From the NCBI GenBank assembly GCA_040274725.1, contig JBEMAQ010000003.1, forward strand, positions 1 to 64,000: a stretch of DNA of 64,000 nucleotides, read 5' to 3'. Below, piece by piece: positions 33,575-42,771 of this stretch (its first letter is position 1; every line of letters begins with the position of its first letter). The stretch comes from Solibacillus sp040274725. GTDB taxonomy: Bacteria; Bacillota; Bacilli; Bacillales_A; Planococcaceae. Both the position numbers and the translations under genes were made by a program. The notes beneath the pieces were generated by a model. It ran no database searches. It had not been told where the DNA came from and worked only from the letters and a program-made list of their open reading frames with translations.

Positions 33575-34372
33575 TCACAATTGCTCGCTCACAAAAATTT
33601 TAGCAATGGCCTGTGCTAAAACGGCTAGTGTGCGCTGCAATTCCTCCTCGGTATTATCAATGCCGCCAAGCTCAACTAAAATCATGGCTGGGGACAGGTC
33701 CTGATTATAAATGCCGTTAACGCCAGCGCCTTCCTTTTTCATGACGCCGCGCGAAATACCAGGCACGATGCTATTCAACTTTGCACTGAGTTCCTCCGCA
33801 TAGGCTAAATTCCAGGCGTGACTTGGATGCTCGGTACCAATAACAAACGCTATTTTTGCATAACGTTCCTCGCCTACCTTCAGTGTCGTCACCGCAGCGG
33901 GCGCAGAATCACGGTGAATATCTAAAACGAGCTGATAATCCTTTGTCGTTAGTGCCTCCTGTAAATACGGTCTGACAACACGGTACGCCTCGTGAAATGC
34001 AGCACCTTCCTGTTTCATTACGTTCATTACATCAACATCCAGTACATTCGACTTCACCCCATTCAACTGTAAATAATGATGAATCAACTCCTGCAGCGAA
34101 TAAATATTAATATGCTCATCATAAACAGCCTGCATGCCTGTTTTTTCTTTCGCAACAGGCTTATAGGCTTCATGCGAGTGCGTAAATAGCATGAGCACCT
34201 CTGTATTCGGCTTGGCGATTTCCATGACAGGGGCCGCATACGCAACGAGCTTCTGCGCCGGTGCCGGTGCCTCCTGTTCAAGCTGGTTATTCGGAAAAGG
34301 AAATTGCCCAATGACAATCGGTAATAGAAATAAAAAAAATAATAACAGTCCCCATCGATTTATTTTTGGCAC
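33575..34372 (-). CDS. spoIIP: Stage II sporulation protein P
   Basis: About 265 residues. The start is placed at GTG with AGGGTG six bases upstream, giving VPKINRWGLLLFFLFLLPIV, a short basic stretch and one membrane helix; an ATG 25 codons earlier overlaps the end of gpr and has no ribosome binding site. The amidase domain has LFTHSHEAYKPV, LDIHRDSA and VELGGIDNTEEE. With SpoIID and SpoIIM it thins septal peptidoglycan during forespore engulfment. The N-terminus before the catalytic domain is shorter than in B. subtilis. It follows gpr in the usual operon. Confidence 0.9.
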   Translation of the reverse strand: MPKINRWGLLLFFLFLLPIVIGQFPFPNNQLEQEAPAPAQKLVAYAAPVMEIAKPNTEVLMLFTHSHEAYKPVAKEKTGMQAVYDEHINIYSLQELIHHYLQLNGVKSNVLDVDVMNVMKQEGAAFHEAYRVVRPYLQEALTTKDYQLVLDIHRDSAPAAVTTLKVGEERYAKIAFVIGTEHPSHAWNLAYAEELSAKLNSIVPGISRGVMKKEGAGVNGIYNQDLSPAMILVELGGIDNTEEELQRTLAVLAQAIAKIFVSEQL

Positions 34373-34416
34373 GCACAACACCCTTTCCCCACTAACGTAT
34401 GGAGATAGGGCTGAAA

Positions 34417-35445
34417 TTAGAACGCTCTTTTTGTCGTTTTCATCCATTCAAATAAGCATTTACTAATTAAGAAGGCATAGTGCATCAGCCAGCTATCCAT
34501 TTCTTTTGGTGTGACAATCAGCCTTTCTGGATGCGCCGTATACATCTCCTCAAATAATTGGCGCAAGTCCGCAGTCGTCCATGTCGCCCATTCACCAAAA
34601 ATCGGTCGGACTAGCTCTAAATCGGCCCCGCTCACATCTGATTGCCAGTTTGTTACCGAAAGTTTATGTGACGGCTTACTTTTTTCCTCTACACGCGCGG
34701 CAATCGTCCGAAATACGCGCTCCACGGCATCCGCAATTAACACAGGCGCCTGTACAACCGTCGGAATGCCAATCGCCGTTACAGGAACCCCAAGTGACTC
34801 ATAGGAAATCTCCGCGCGCATATTGCCAACCCCCGCCCCCGGATGAATGCCTGTATCCGTTAATTGGATTGTGCGACAAAGCCGCTCACTGCTGCTTGTT
34901 GCGAGCGCATCCACAATAATGACGAGTGCAGGCTTCACTTTTTCTGTGAGCGCCGCAATAAACTCCTTCGTTTCAAAGCCTGTTTGCCCGGTCACACCCG
35001 GCGCATACAAAATAAATTCTGGCGCCTCGAGCTCCGACTGTTCCTTATGCATTGCATCAATCGTCACCGGTCCAATCGCATCCGGCGTAATTGTTTTATT
35101 GCCAAGGCCAACGACAAGCACACGTCCCTCTGCCAACGAAATATCTTTATGCACCTCTTTTAAATAGCGCATAAATGTTTGCTCAAGCTGCGAAAAGCCC
35201 TGCTTATCCTCCGTCGTGAGTGTCGGCAGCGATAATGTCACATACGTTCCTTTCTTCTTACCAATCTGTTCCTCTCCTTGCGCTGTTACTTGTACTTTTG
35301 TTATTTTTACACGATTTTCTTGCCACTCCTCAATCGTTACACCATTATTTTGTTGTAAATTTTCTTTTTGCGCTGTTGTTTGATGTAAGACAACTTCTTC
35401 TGCTTCATCAATCAAATCTGTTCGATTCCATAGTTTATTGTTCAT
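34417..35445 (-). CDS. gpr: Spore germination protease Gpr
   Basis: 342 residues, N-terminal propeptide (about 15), then LVVGLGNKTITPDAIGP, APGVTGQTGFET, IVDALATSS and DTGIHPGAGVGN, all conserved in family A25. It degrades small acid-soluble proteins at germination. The region upstream carries a sigma-G/F-type promoter. ATG start preceded by GAGGTG. First gene of gpr-spoIIP. Confidence 0.96.
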   Translation of the reverse strand: MNNKLWNRTDLIDEAEEVVLHQTTAQKENLQQNNGVTIEEWQENRVKITKVQVTAQGEEQIGKKKGTYVTLSLPTLTTEDKQGFSQLEQTFMRYLKEVHKDISLAEGRVLVVGLGNKTITPDAIGPVTIDAMHKEQSELEAPEFILYAPGVTGQTGFETKEFIAALTEKVKPALVIIVDALATSSSERLCRTIQLTDTGIHPGAGVGNMRAEISYESLGVPVTAIGIPTVVQAPVLIADAVERVFRTIAARVEEKSKPSHKLSVTNWQSDVSGADLELVRPIFGEWATWTTADLRQLFEEMYTAHPERLIVTPKEMDSWLMHYAFLISKCLFEWMKTTKRAF

Positions 35446-35461
35446 TTTTTCACCTCAATTT

Positions 35462-35491
35462 TAGTGTGGTCAACCTGTCAAGTAAATATTC
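35462..35491 (-). promoter_or_regulatory. Candidate sigma-G/sigma-F promoter of gpr
   Basis: GAATA, 18 bases, CACACTA on the minus strand, close to the forespore consensus GHATR-N18-CATnHTA. It would start transcription just before the gpr ribosome binding site, so the leader would be very short. gpr is forespore-controlled in Bacillus, which supports it. Confidence 0.5.
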
Positions 35492-35505
35492 TTTGCATTT
35501 ATGTA

Positions 35506-35534
35506 TTGCATTTCGTTCAATCCTTTGGTAGAAT
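35506..35534 (+). promoter_or_regulatory. Sigma-A promoter of rpsT
   Basis: TTGCAT with exactly 17 bases to TAGAAT. Transcription would start near 35541 and leave a leader of about 70 bases before rpsT. Confidence 0.65.
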
Positions 35535-35609
35535 GATTTTTGTTGTATTGACACATGAAACAAGTGAGAAGATACTCATCTCGTACCTATTATTTAGGAG
35601 GTGAAATTA

Positions 35610-35858
35610 ATGCCAAACATTAAATCTGCTATCAAGCGCGTAAAAGTTAACGCTAAAGCTAACGCTGCAAACGTACAAGCTAAATCAGCTATGCGTACAA
35701 CAGTTAAAAAAGCTGAGCAAGCTATCGCTGCTGGTGCTGAAAACACACAAGAATTAGTAGTTGCTGCTTCTAAAGCTTTAGATAAAGCTGCTTCTAAAGG
35801 TCTTATCCACAAAAACGCGGCTTCTCGTAAAAAGTCTCGTTTAGCTAAAAAAGCTTAA
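35610..35858 (+). CDS. rpsT: 30S ribosomal protein S20
   Basis: 82 residues, MPNIKSAIKRVKVNAKANAA to SRLAKKA, a complete basic helical S20. The ATG has AGGAGGTG seven bases upstream; an ATG three codons earlier is inside the ribosome binding region. Single-gene unit, divergent from gpr. Confidence 0.98.
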   Translation: MPNIKSAIKRVKVNAKANAANVQAKSAMRTTVKKAEQAIAAGAENTQELVVAASKALDKAASKGLIHKNAASRKKSRLAKKA

Positions 35859-35867
35859 TTCATAAGA

Positions 35868-35918
35868 CGCAAAAGGCTTGCACTAAAAGATTTATCTTTT
35901 AGTCGCAAGCCTTTTTTC
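35868..35918 (+). terminator. Terminator after rpsT
   Basis: Long stem AAAGGCTTGC-x-CTAAAAGAT / ATCTTTTAG-x-GCAAGCCTTT with TTTTTCTTTG tail. Confidence 0.95.
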
Positions 35919-35992
35919 TTTGTTTCATTGAAAAGGGTACGAATCGCTTGAAATCATGGTTAATTTTTATTCTAAGCACTAAAGAAAAAAGA

Positions 35993-36034
35993 CAAAAACG
36001 CACTAGCAGCCCTCACTACTAGTGCGTTTTTTAT
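35993..36034 (-). terminator. Terminator after holA
   Basis: AAAACGCACTAG / CTAGTGCGTTTT stem with TTTTTG-type tail on the minus strand; also has the reverse polarity. Overlaps the holA stop. Confidence 0.85.
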
Positions 36035-37041
36035 AAGGTCTTCATTAAAAACAGTTCTAAATGACGCTCACGGTTGCCACTCGTTGATTTTAGCTGTAAG
36101 TCAACATTTGCAAGGCTGTAGAGCGCCTGGAGTAAACGTTGCTCAGGAGGACGGTTACGCTGCCCTGCAATCATTTGCACACGGTACGGGTGAACCTTTA
36201 GCTTTTTCGCAATTTCTTGCTGATGATAGCCCTTCTTTTGTAAATAAAATACGCTACTCATCGTGCGAATATTTGAGGCAAGCAAGCCAACTAGCTTAAT
36301 TGGCTCCTCTTTTTGGCGCAGTAAATCATGATAAATTTTCAGTGCACCTGCCACATCTTTTTCTAAATAGGCATTTAGCATTTTAAACGCATCATGCTCA
36401 AGTGTTTTCGCTACTAATGATTCTACAAGTACCTGATCGATTTCAAGCTCATCACCTAAATACAGCACGATTTTTTCAATCTCCATTTGCAGCTGGAGCA
36501 TATTTGCACCGACCATTTCAATAAGCTTATTCGTCGCCCCGTCCGTGATGACTTTACCGCGCTGTTCTACCTCCTGCATCACCCAAACATTTAAATCATT
36601 GTTTTGTGGCGTTTCGGCATGAAGCACGAGGCATTTTTCCTTCATCAGCTTGACGATTTTTTTGCGCTCATCGAGTTTTTCATACGGTGCAATAAATACC
36701 GTTACCGCTGTATCGGTCGGATTTGCTAACCAACTTTCTAGACGCTTTAGATCATGCTCCATTTTTTCTTTGCCTTTTTCTGTCGCCTTTAAAAACGATG
36801 TGTTCTTCGCGACAACAAGCTTTCGCTCCGTGAAAAAGGGAAATGTATCTGCTTCATCTATAACAAAATCAACCGGCTGCTCTGCTAAATCAAAGCTCAT
36901 CCTCTCGATTTCTCCGCTACTGCTTAGCGCCTTTGTTAAACGTTTCAGCGTTTCATCTATAAAGTAACTTTCTTCACCAACGAGTAAATAAACAGGCGCC
37001 ATTTTTCCTTGATTAATATCTTGCCACACCTTTGTAAACAT
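36031..37041 (-). CDS. holA: DNA polymerase III delta subunit
   Basis: 336 residues from the ATG with AGGAGG upstream. Features of the clamp-loader delta: an N-terminal AAA+-like fold without a functional Walker A (APVYLLVGEESYFIDETL), a hinge and a C-terminal collar helix ending SGNRERHLELFLMKTL. It opens the sliding clamp. Bacillus yqeN, between rpsT/yqzM and comEC, is the same place. Confidence 0.93.
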   Translation of the reverse strand: MFTKVWQDINQGKMAPVYLLVGEESYFIDETLKRLTKALSSSGEIERMSFDLAEQPVDFVIDEADTFPFFTERKLVVAKNTSFLKATEKGKEKMEHDLKRLESWLANPTDTAVTVFIAPYEKLDERKKIVKLMKEKCLVLHAETPQNNDLNVWVMQEVEQRGKVITDGATNKLIEMVGANMLQLQMEIEKIVLYLGDELEIDQVLVESLVAKTLEHDAFKMLNAYLEKDVAGALKIYHDLLRQKEEPIKLVGLLASNIRTMSSVFYLQKKGYHQQEIAKKLKVHPYRVQMIAGQRNRPPEQRLLQALYSLANVDLQLKSTSGNRERHLELFLMKTL

Positions 37042-37221
37042 CTGTGCGCCTCCTAAACTAAACATATATTGTACTAGTATACACATTTTTTTGTTTGATG
37101 ACGATTGTGAATATTTTAAGGCGGAAACAGCGCTTTTTCAAATGCCAAATTATCTCATTCGTTCTAGATTTTTACCAAACGTTCCCTTATAATGAATAAA
37201 GTAGAGTAGGAGGGGATATTT

Positions 37222-37398
37222 ATGGCAGGACATGGACCTCAAGATCCAAACTATGTTACAGAAAACCCATTCGAAGGTCGCGGTCGCGCAATGCAAGGCA
37301 ATGACTTTCCCGACACAGCAATCGGCTTCACCGTTGCTACAGGTTTCTTTGTAGTTATGTTTTTAGTTGCTATGATTGTAGAAGTTTCTTTACGTTAA
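37222..37398 (+). CDS. YqzM-type small membrane protein
   Basis: 58 residues: MAGHGPQDPNYVTENPFEGR, a short hydrophilic half, then one membrane helix (TVATGFFVVMFLVAMIVEVSL). Strong GGAGG ribosome binding site seven bases upstream. Position between holA and comEC matches B. subtilis yqzM, and the domain layout fits; the role is unknown. A terminator shared with comEC begins 13 bases after the stop. Confidence 0.8.
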   Translation: MAGHGPQDPNYVTENPFEGRGRAMQGNDFPDTAIGFTVATGFFVVMFLVAMIVEVSLR

Positions 37399-37410
37399 TT
37401 TTTCACGAGG

Positions 37411-37443
37411 AAAAGACTTTGCTACCGAGCAAAGTCTTTTCTT
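37411..37443. terminator. Bidirectional terminator between yqzM and comEC
   Basis: AAAGACTTTGCT / AGCAAAGTCTTT perfect stem with an ACCG loop and A/T runs on both sides. Confidence 0.92.
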
Positions 37444-39760
37444 ATTTTGCAAATAGCTCGTTCGACATTGTAGCGCTCATTTGTCCATTTCGCACACTGA
37501 TTTCAATCGTCCCCTCGTAGCCTGTTGTCGCATAGGGGAGACTCCGTGCGTCAAAGCGTTCAACAACTTCTGCATGTGGGTGATTGTAGCGATTATTTTC
37601 TCCTGCCATGAAGACCGTAAATTTCGGATTTGTTAAGCTTACAAACGGCTCACTGCTCGATGTTTTACTGCCATGATGCCCGGCCTTTAATAAATCAATT
37701 CCCGCAATTTGCTTCCTGTACCGCTGAACTAATGCCGCTTCACCTTCCTTTTCTAAATCGCCCGTAAACAGCGCTTTAAAGTCTTTATACGTCACGAGTA
37801 GAACAAGCGAATCATTATTGCCTTCATATACGGTTTCTATTGGCCATAAATAATGAAACGCTATACCAGAGTGCTCCCAACTACGCCCCATCATTTGTTC
37901 ATAAACAGGTGTTCGTGTTTTCTTCACCTCTACTAAAAAGTCATTCATCACAGGCTTGTCGAGTGAATTCGGCGTCACATGTACTTCGCGCACACGAACC
38001 TCCTTTAACACCTCCTCTGCGCCCTCCGCGTGATCGGCATCTGCATGCGTTAACATAAACGTATCAACCGCCTGAATGCCGCGCCCCTTTAAATACGGCA
38101 CCACAACTTGACGCCCAACCTCATATGGGCTATCTCGCTCCTTCCACGCCTCCTGCTCAAAGCGCAAAAGACCGCCCGCATCAATCACATAAATCCCTCG
38201 CCTAAACGGCAATTCAATGACAATACAATCTCCTTGCCCAACATTCACAAACGCAATTTTTAGCTCCTTGTGCAAATACGGCTGCATATGAAACAGCAGC
38301 GCAGGGATGAGTAGCACGGCAGCGACCTTTTTATAGCTCTCTGCCTTATCGAGTAAATAAAACGCAGCAAACACGCTGACATAAAGTAGGACGAGCCAAA
38401 AAAGTGTTGGCTTTCCGGGATTCCACATCTGATAAGAAGATGTTTGAAGCCATAAAATTAGCTCTGTCAAAAGAAGACGACATGGCTCATACACCGTAAA
38501 TAACAGCGCGGCAATCGGCCCTGGCACAAAGCTGGCGAGTAGTAATAAAACATTTGCAGGCAAAATAACAAACGAAAATAGCGGAACAAAAAGTATATTT
38601 GCTAAAAACGATGACAGACTGATTTCAAAAAAGTGAAACAGCAACAACGGGTACACAAGCAGCTGGCAAACAAACGTAATAAAAAACGACTGCACCCACC
38701 AATTTTGATAACGTGTCAGGATGCGGCCCGAATAGACAAGCGCGAGCGTTGCGAAATACGATAATTGAAAGCCGATTTGTAGCACGGCCCCTGGTTCAAG
38801 TAATACGAAGCCAATAAAACTCATCGCAAGCGCATCCGCTATCGGAATTTTCCATTTCAAATAGCTTGCTAACATGACAAGCTCGACAACCGAAACCGCA
38901 CGCCACACAGACGGTGCACCACCTGCAATAATGGCGTACACAGGCAAAATAATTAGTAAAATAATCGTCGCAAGCTCACGCCTCACGCGTAATCTAAGCA
39001 AGGTTTCATAAAATAACCACGACACGAGTGCTACATGCAAGCCTGAAATGGCAAATAAATGCGTGATGCCGAGCTTTTGGTAGGCGCGGTTTAGTTCATC
39101 ATCTACATTTTCCTGCAGCCCGATTAATAGCGCCTGCGCCTCCGCTACGAGCGTTTGCGGGAAATGCGACCCAATATACCTTTTCAGTATAAAACGTTGC
39201 TCATAAAGCGGCTGGAGCCATGATTTTGCCTCTCCAGCAAAGGTCAGACTACCAATCTCCACAATACCTCTCGCCTGCTTGCTCTTTAAATACTGCGCCA
39301 TTGAAAAGCCGTAGCGGTGCGCAGGAGGAGATGGTGGGATGAGCTCACCGGTCACAAAATAGCTTTTCCCTGCAACAGACTGTCCAGTAAACAAGTGCTT
39401 CTCCTGCTCACTTTTCAATTGATAGCTTACATAAACGCGCTCCCCCTCCTCCGTTGTCATAAAGCCGCGCAGTGATGCCCCGTTCACTTTATATTCACCT
39501 GTCCACGTCAGTGTCGCGGGTAATAGGAGTGGCTCGTTTAGCTTTTTTACCTCATAGTGAAAATAACTAAAGCTTACTAGACCTAGCAAGATGAGTCCGA
39601 CGAGCTGCTTTTTCGAAAAACGGTGATACGCACAAAACGCCATTAGCAATAAAAGGCAAAATAAAAACCTTACCGATTGCAGCGCAGCAAGAGCGCTAAC
39701 AAGTACCGATAAGGCGTAATAAATCCATTTAAACTTTAATAAGTTGACCAAATAAAGCAT
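37442..39760 (-). CDS. comEC: DNA uptake channel protein ComEC
   Basis: About 772 residues from an ATG with GGAGAG six bases upstream that lies inside the end of comEB (32-base overlap). Order: two N-terminal helices, an OB-like DUF4131 domain, the multi-helix Competence domain (about 220-480, with LGITHLFAISGLHVAL), then a metallo-beta-lactamase-like domain with THADADHAEG. ComEC is the inner-membrane channel for single-stranded DNA. Full length, no frame damage, so the uptake machine may be functional. Confidence 0.95.
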   Translation of the reverse strand: MLYLVNLLKFKWIYYALSVLVSALAALQSVRFLFCLLLLMAFCAYHRFSKKQLVGLILLGLVSFSYFHYEVKKLNEPLLLPATLTWTGEYKVNGASLRGFMTTEEGERVYVSYQLKSEQEKHLFTGQSVAGKSYFVTGELIPPSPPAHRYGFSMAQYLKSKQARGIVEIGSLTFAGEAKSWLQPLYEQRFILKRYIGSHFPQTLVAEAQALLIGLQENVDDELNRAYQKLGITHLFAISGLHVALVSWLFYETLLRLRVRRELATIILLIILPVYAIIAGGAPSVWRAVSVVELVMLASYLKWKIPIADALAMSFIGFVLLEPGAVLQIGFQLSYFATLALVYSGRILTRYQNWWVQSFFITFVCQLLVYPLLLFHFFEISLSSFLANILFVPLFSFVILPANVLLLLASFVPGPIAALLFTVYEPCRLLLTELILWLQTSSYQMWNPGKPTLFWLVLLYVSVFAAFYLLDKAESYKKVAAVLLIPALLFHMQPYLHKELKIAFVNVGQGDCIVIELPFRRGIYVIDAGGLLRFEQEAWKERDSPYEVGRQVVVPYLKGRGIQAVDTFMLTHADADHAEGAEEVLKEVRVREVHVTPNSLDKPVMNDFLVEVKKTRTPVYEQMMGRSWEHSGIAFHYLWPIETVYEGNNDSLVLLVTYKDFKALFTGDLEKEGEAALVQRYRKQIAGIDLLKAGHHGSKTSSSEPFVSLTNPKFTVFMAGENNRYNHPHAEVVERFDARSLPYATTGYEGTIEISVRNGQMSATMSNELFAK

Positions 39761-40304
39761 GCAATCTCTCCTCGTAAGGAGCCAATTGTTCCGACGTCGC
39801 ACCATTCATGCGTAATTGTTCAAGTAGTTCCGTAATGAGCGTAAATTTCTCATCACGTAAAAAGTCAATTTTCGCCTCATTAAACGGAATGTGCTCGACA
39901 TGTACGCCTGCTTTTTTAAACAGCTCGAGCGCATACGGATTGTTTTTATAATCCTTTGCATAATAGACGTTTTTTAGACCTGCTTGAATAATCGTTTTCG
40001 TACAGGGCAGACAAGGAAAATGCGTCACGTATAAATCCGCACCGTTTGCTGGTGTACCGTATTTCGCACATTGCAAAAGTGCGTTCGTCTCTGCGTGTAC
40101 GGTGCGTACACAATGATTGTCAATGACGTAGCAACCCTTTTCAATACAATGCTCATCGCCTGAAATCGAGCCGTTATAGCCTCCTGCAATAATACGCTTT
40201 TCCCGTACAATCGTTGCACCAACCGCCAGCCGCGAACACGTACTACGCAATGCTAATAAATGACTTTGCGCCATAAAAAATTGGTCCCATGTAATTCGTT
40301 CCAT
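39729..40304 (-). CDS. comEB: dCMP deaminase-family protein ComEB
   Basis: 191 residues. Zinc ligands H70, C98 and C101 with E72 as the proton shuttle (HAETNALLQ, PCLPCTK). It converts dCMP to dUMP and is encoded between comEA and comEC. GGAGG-type ribosome binding site; ATG preferred over the preceding TTG. Confidence 0.95.
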   Translation of the reverse strand: MERITWDQFFMAQSHLLALRSTCSRLAVGATIVREKRIIAGGYNGSISGDEHCIEKGCYVIDNHCVRTVHAETNALLQCAKYGTPANGADLYVTHFPCLPCTKTIIQAGLKNVYYAKDYKNNPYALELFKKAGVHVEHIPFNEAKIDFLRDEKFTLITELLEQLRMNGATSEQLAPYEERLHALFGQLIKV

Positions 40305-40388
40305 CAAACAACCTCCCGTTTTTTCACTACCTTTTAGTGTAAACGGAGTACTTCAAATACGCAATGTAAGATAGTTCAGAAAAGGCTG

Positions 40389-41015
40389 TTATTTTACATC
40401 AATTAAGTCACGTAGCTGTTCAAATGTTTTATCACCGATGCCTGACACGTTTTTTAAATCCTCAATTGTTTGGAATTTCCCTGTTTCGTTGCGATAACCA
40501 ATAATCGCTGTGGCCTTCGCGGGTCCAACACCGGGTAATGTCGTGAGCTCGGCTTCAGTTGCTTTATTTAAATTAATTTTACCGCCAGCACTGCCACTGC
40601 CGCTACTACCGGCCACTTGCACGAGCTGCGGTACATCCTCCTCTAGCTGCTCACCCTTTTTGGGGATGTAAATGACCATCTCGTCCTGCAATTTTTGCGC
40701 ATGGTTAATAAGCTTTGGCTCCGCGCCGTCCGCATAGCCTCCCGCCATCGTAATCGCGTCAACAATGCGTTCGTGCTCGGTTAATTCATACACACCCGGG
40801 TACAGCACAGCGCCCTTTACATCGACGACAACAGGTAAAATTGCCGGCTCTTCTTCAATTGCAACAATTTCCTCAGCTACCTCTTCCATTACAGGGTCAA
40901 TAAAGTGGACAGTAGACGCAGGCTCTTCACTAGAGAAAAAATAAAAGAAAATTACAAGACAAACAGCAATTGGCGCAATGAAACGCTTGCCATATTTCTT
41001 TAGAAATGGCTGCAT
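40389..41015 (-). CDS. comEA: DNA receptor ComEA
   Basis: 208 residues. A membrane anchor (about 10-28), an acidic spacer, a SLBB domain (VVDVKGAVLYPGVYELTEHE) and a tandem helix-hairpin-helix (INLNKATEAELTTLPGVGPA). It binds incoming double-stranded DNA at the cell surface. A possible ComK-type box lies upstream. An in-frame ATG 20 codons earlier has no ribosome binding site. Confidence 0.94.
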   Translation of the reverse strand: MQPFLKKYGKRFIAPIAVCLVIFFYFFSSEEPASTVHFIDPVMEEVAEEIVAIEEEPAILPVVVDVKGAVLYPGVYELTEHERIVDAITMAGGYADGAEPKLINHAQKLQDEMVIYIPKKGEQLEEDVPQLVQVAGSSGSGSAGGKINLNKATEAELTTLPGVGPAKATAIIGYRNETGKFQTIEDLKNVSGIGDKTFEQLRDLIDVK

Positions 41016-41107
41016 AATAAAAAACACCCTTTCAAAAAAGAGATGAATGTATTCGGGGTCACCCCCACTATACAAAATTCATTTCTTATTTGAAAAGGGT
41101 TTTCGTC

Positions 41108-41120
41108 AAAATTTCTTTTT
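41108..41120 (-). promoter_or_regulatory. Possible ComK box upstream of comEA
   Basis: AAAA-N5-TTTT, one exact AT-box, about 90 bases before comEA; a poorer one (AAAA-GGG-TTTT) lies a few bases nearer. ComK dimers need two boxes at fixed spacing, so this is only suggestive. Confidence 0.25.
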
Positions 41121-41123
41121 GGG

Positions 41124-41861
41124 CTATTTTACGGCGCGAATGAAAATGCGCTCACTCTCATCATGCGGTGCTTGTTCTGTCCAGTCTGCTGTTACAACAA
41201 CGTCTCGGAAGCCAAGCTCTGTTAGCCACTGTACATATTGGTCAGCTGCAAATGTGCGCTGGAAATGCTCCTCATCGAAGCGCTCAAAAGTTTGCGTATC
41301 CGTTGCGACGAAGAACGTCATTTGGTGATACACCGAATGCTCAAAGTCACCCGGCTCAGTATGCCAAATATACGTAATCGTACCGTCATCATACGTGAAC
41401 GGACCATCTAAAAAGATGTCATCCATTTTAAAGAGTGAATGCACATCAAAAAAGATTTGCCCGCCTATGCGTAAACTGTCATAAACACGCTTTAACGTCT
41501 CTTTTACAGCCGATTCCTCTTTCACATAGTTAAGTGAGTCAATCGGAATAATGGCCACATCAAGCCCTTCAAAGCCATCTAGCTCGTCCATCGACATCGC
41601 ATACAGCGGAATTTCTTGCCCAAGCGTTGCCATGCGCGCGTTCGCCACAGCTAGCATTTCCTCTGATAAGTCAATACCTGATACATCATAGCCTGCTTGC
41701 TGTAAAAGGAGTGCCATTGTGCCTGTCCCACAGCCAATATCAAGAAGCTTTTTAAAATCTTGTGCAGGTGCGTATTGCCCAATCCACTCGACATACTCCG
41801 CGTACGGAATATCGGTCATGAGTTCATCGTACACCTCTGCAAAACGCTCATAGCTATTCAT
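41124..41861 (-). CDS. yqeM: Class I SAM-dependent methyltransferase YqeM
   Basis: 245 residues. SAM-binding motif LLDIGCGTGTMALLL (about 41-55), then the SGIDLSEEML loop. Substrate unknown. The start overlaps rsfS by eight bases. Same position as in Bacillus (yqeK-rsfS-yqeM-comEA). Confidence 0.9.
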   Translation of the reverse strand: MNSYERFAEVYDELMTDIPYAEYVEWIGQYAPAQDFKKLLDIGCGTGTMALLLQQAGYDVSGIDLSEEMLAVANARMATLGQEIPLYAMSMDELDGFEGLDVAIIPIDSLNYVKEESAVKETLKRVYDSLRIGGQIFFDVHSLFKMDDIFLDGPFTYDDGTITYIWHTEPGDFEHSVYHQMTFFVATDTQTFERFDEEHFQRTFAADQYVQWLTELGFRDVVVTADWTEQAPHDESERIFIRAVK

Positions 41862-42204
41862 TGTCAGTAGCTACGTCTAATTGAGGTGCATCTCCCCATA
41901 GACGCTCTAAGTTGTAATAACCACGCTCATCCTTGTGGAATACGTGTGCAACCACATCGCCCATATCAATTAAGATCCAGCGACCTGAATCAAAGCCTTC
42001 GATTTTGCGTACATCAAAGCCTGCTTCTTCTGCTTTATCTTTTAATTCACGTGCAATTGCTTGTGTTTGGCGCTCTGAGCTACCTTCTGCAATCACAAAG
42101 TAGTCTGCAAGTAAAGAAATGCCTTGCATATTTAATACGACGATATCCTCGCCGTGCTTGTCATCGATTGCTTTGTAAGCAATTTGTAATAATGTTTCGT
42201 TCAT
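41854..42204 (-). CDS. rsfS: Ribosomal silencing factor RsfS
   Basis: 116 residues with the family core VLNMQGISLLADYFVIAEGS and GRWILIDMGDVVAHVFH. It binds L14 and blocks subunit joining in starvation. Ribosome binding site GAGAGGAATAA. Between yqeK and yqeM as usual. Confidence 0.96.
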   Translation of the reverse strand: MNETLLQIAYKAIDDKHGEDIVVLNMQGISLLADYFVIAEGSSERQTQAIARELKDKAEEAGFDVRKIEGFDSGRWILIDMGDVVAHVFHKDERGYYNLERLWGDAPQLDVATDNE

Positions 42205-42210
42205 ATAGTG

Positions 42211-42771
42211 TTATTCCTCTCTCATTAAGTCATTGTAGCAAATAATTGATAACGGATAAATTGGTTGGCCTGTAGCGATCAAAAACGCGAGCGTATGACT
42301 TACACATGCACGCATCGCCTCATTAATGTCGCGACTTGCGATTTCACGCAAACGCACTACACCATCAAATTTTCGGTTTGGCTCAATCATATCGGCTACA
42401 TAGACAATCTTTTCTAGTTTCGTCATACCGGCGCGACCTGTTGTATGGTGACGAATCGCATTTAGTATATCCTCATTCGTTACACCAAATTCGTCCCTTG
42501 CCACAACTGCACCGACAGGACCGTGCATAATTTCTGCATTCCATTGCAGTAGTTCAGGGTCAAGTTGCTCACGCACAATGACCTGTTTCATCCAATCAAC
42601 GTCAGCATATTTTGCGACGTCGTGAATAATGGCCGCAGTTTCCGCGTGCTTACTATCTTCATCGTAAAGTTTAGCAAGCTGTATGGCCGTCTCCATCACA
42701 CCAATCGTATGAATGTAGCGCTTTTCCGGCATGCGCGGTTTAATTTTCGTGAGTAATTCGTCTCGCTCCAT
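42211..42771 (-). CDS. yqeK: HD-domain hydrolase YqeK (symmetrical Ap4A hydrolase type)
   Basis: 186 residues. H-HD-D metal ligands: RYIHTIGV, AAIIHDVAKY and YVADMIEP. Firmicute YqeK cleaves diadenosine tetraphosphate to ADP. It begins inside the end of nadD (32-base overlap) with AAGGAAGG upstream, consistent with coupled NAD and dinucleotide metabolism. Confidence 0.93.
   Translation of the reverse strand: MERDELLTKIKPRMPEKRYIHTIGVMETAIQLAKLYDEDSKHAETAAIIHDVAKYADVDWMKQVIVREQLDPELLQWNAEIMHGPVGAVVARDEFGVTNEDILNAIRHHTTGRAGMTKLEKIVYVADMIEPNRKFDGVVRLREIASRDINEAMRACVSHTLAFLIATGQPIYPLSIICYNDLMREE

Noticed and set aside
34511..35167. Plus-strand frames opposite gpr
   Set aside because: Gpr is complete and conserved; these frames have no ribosome binding site.
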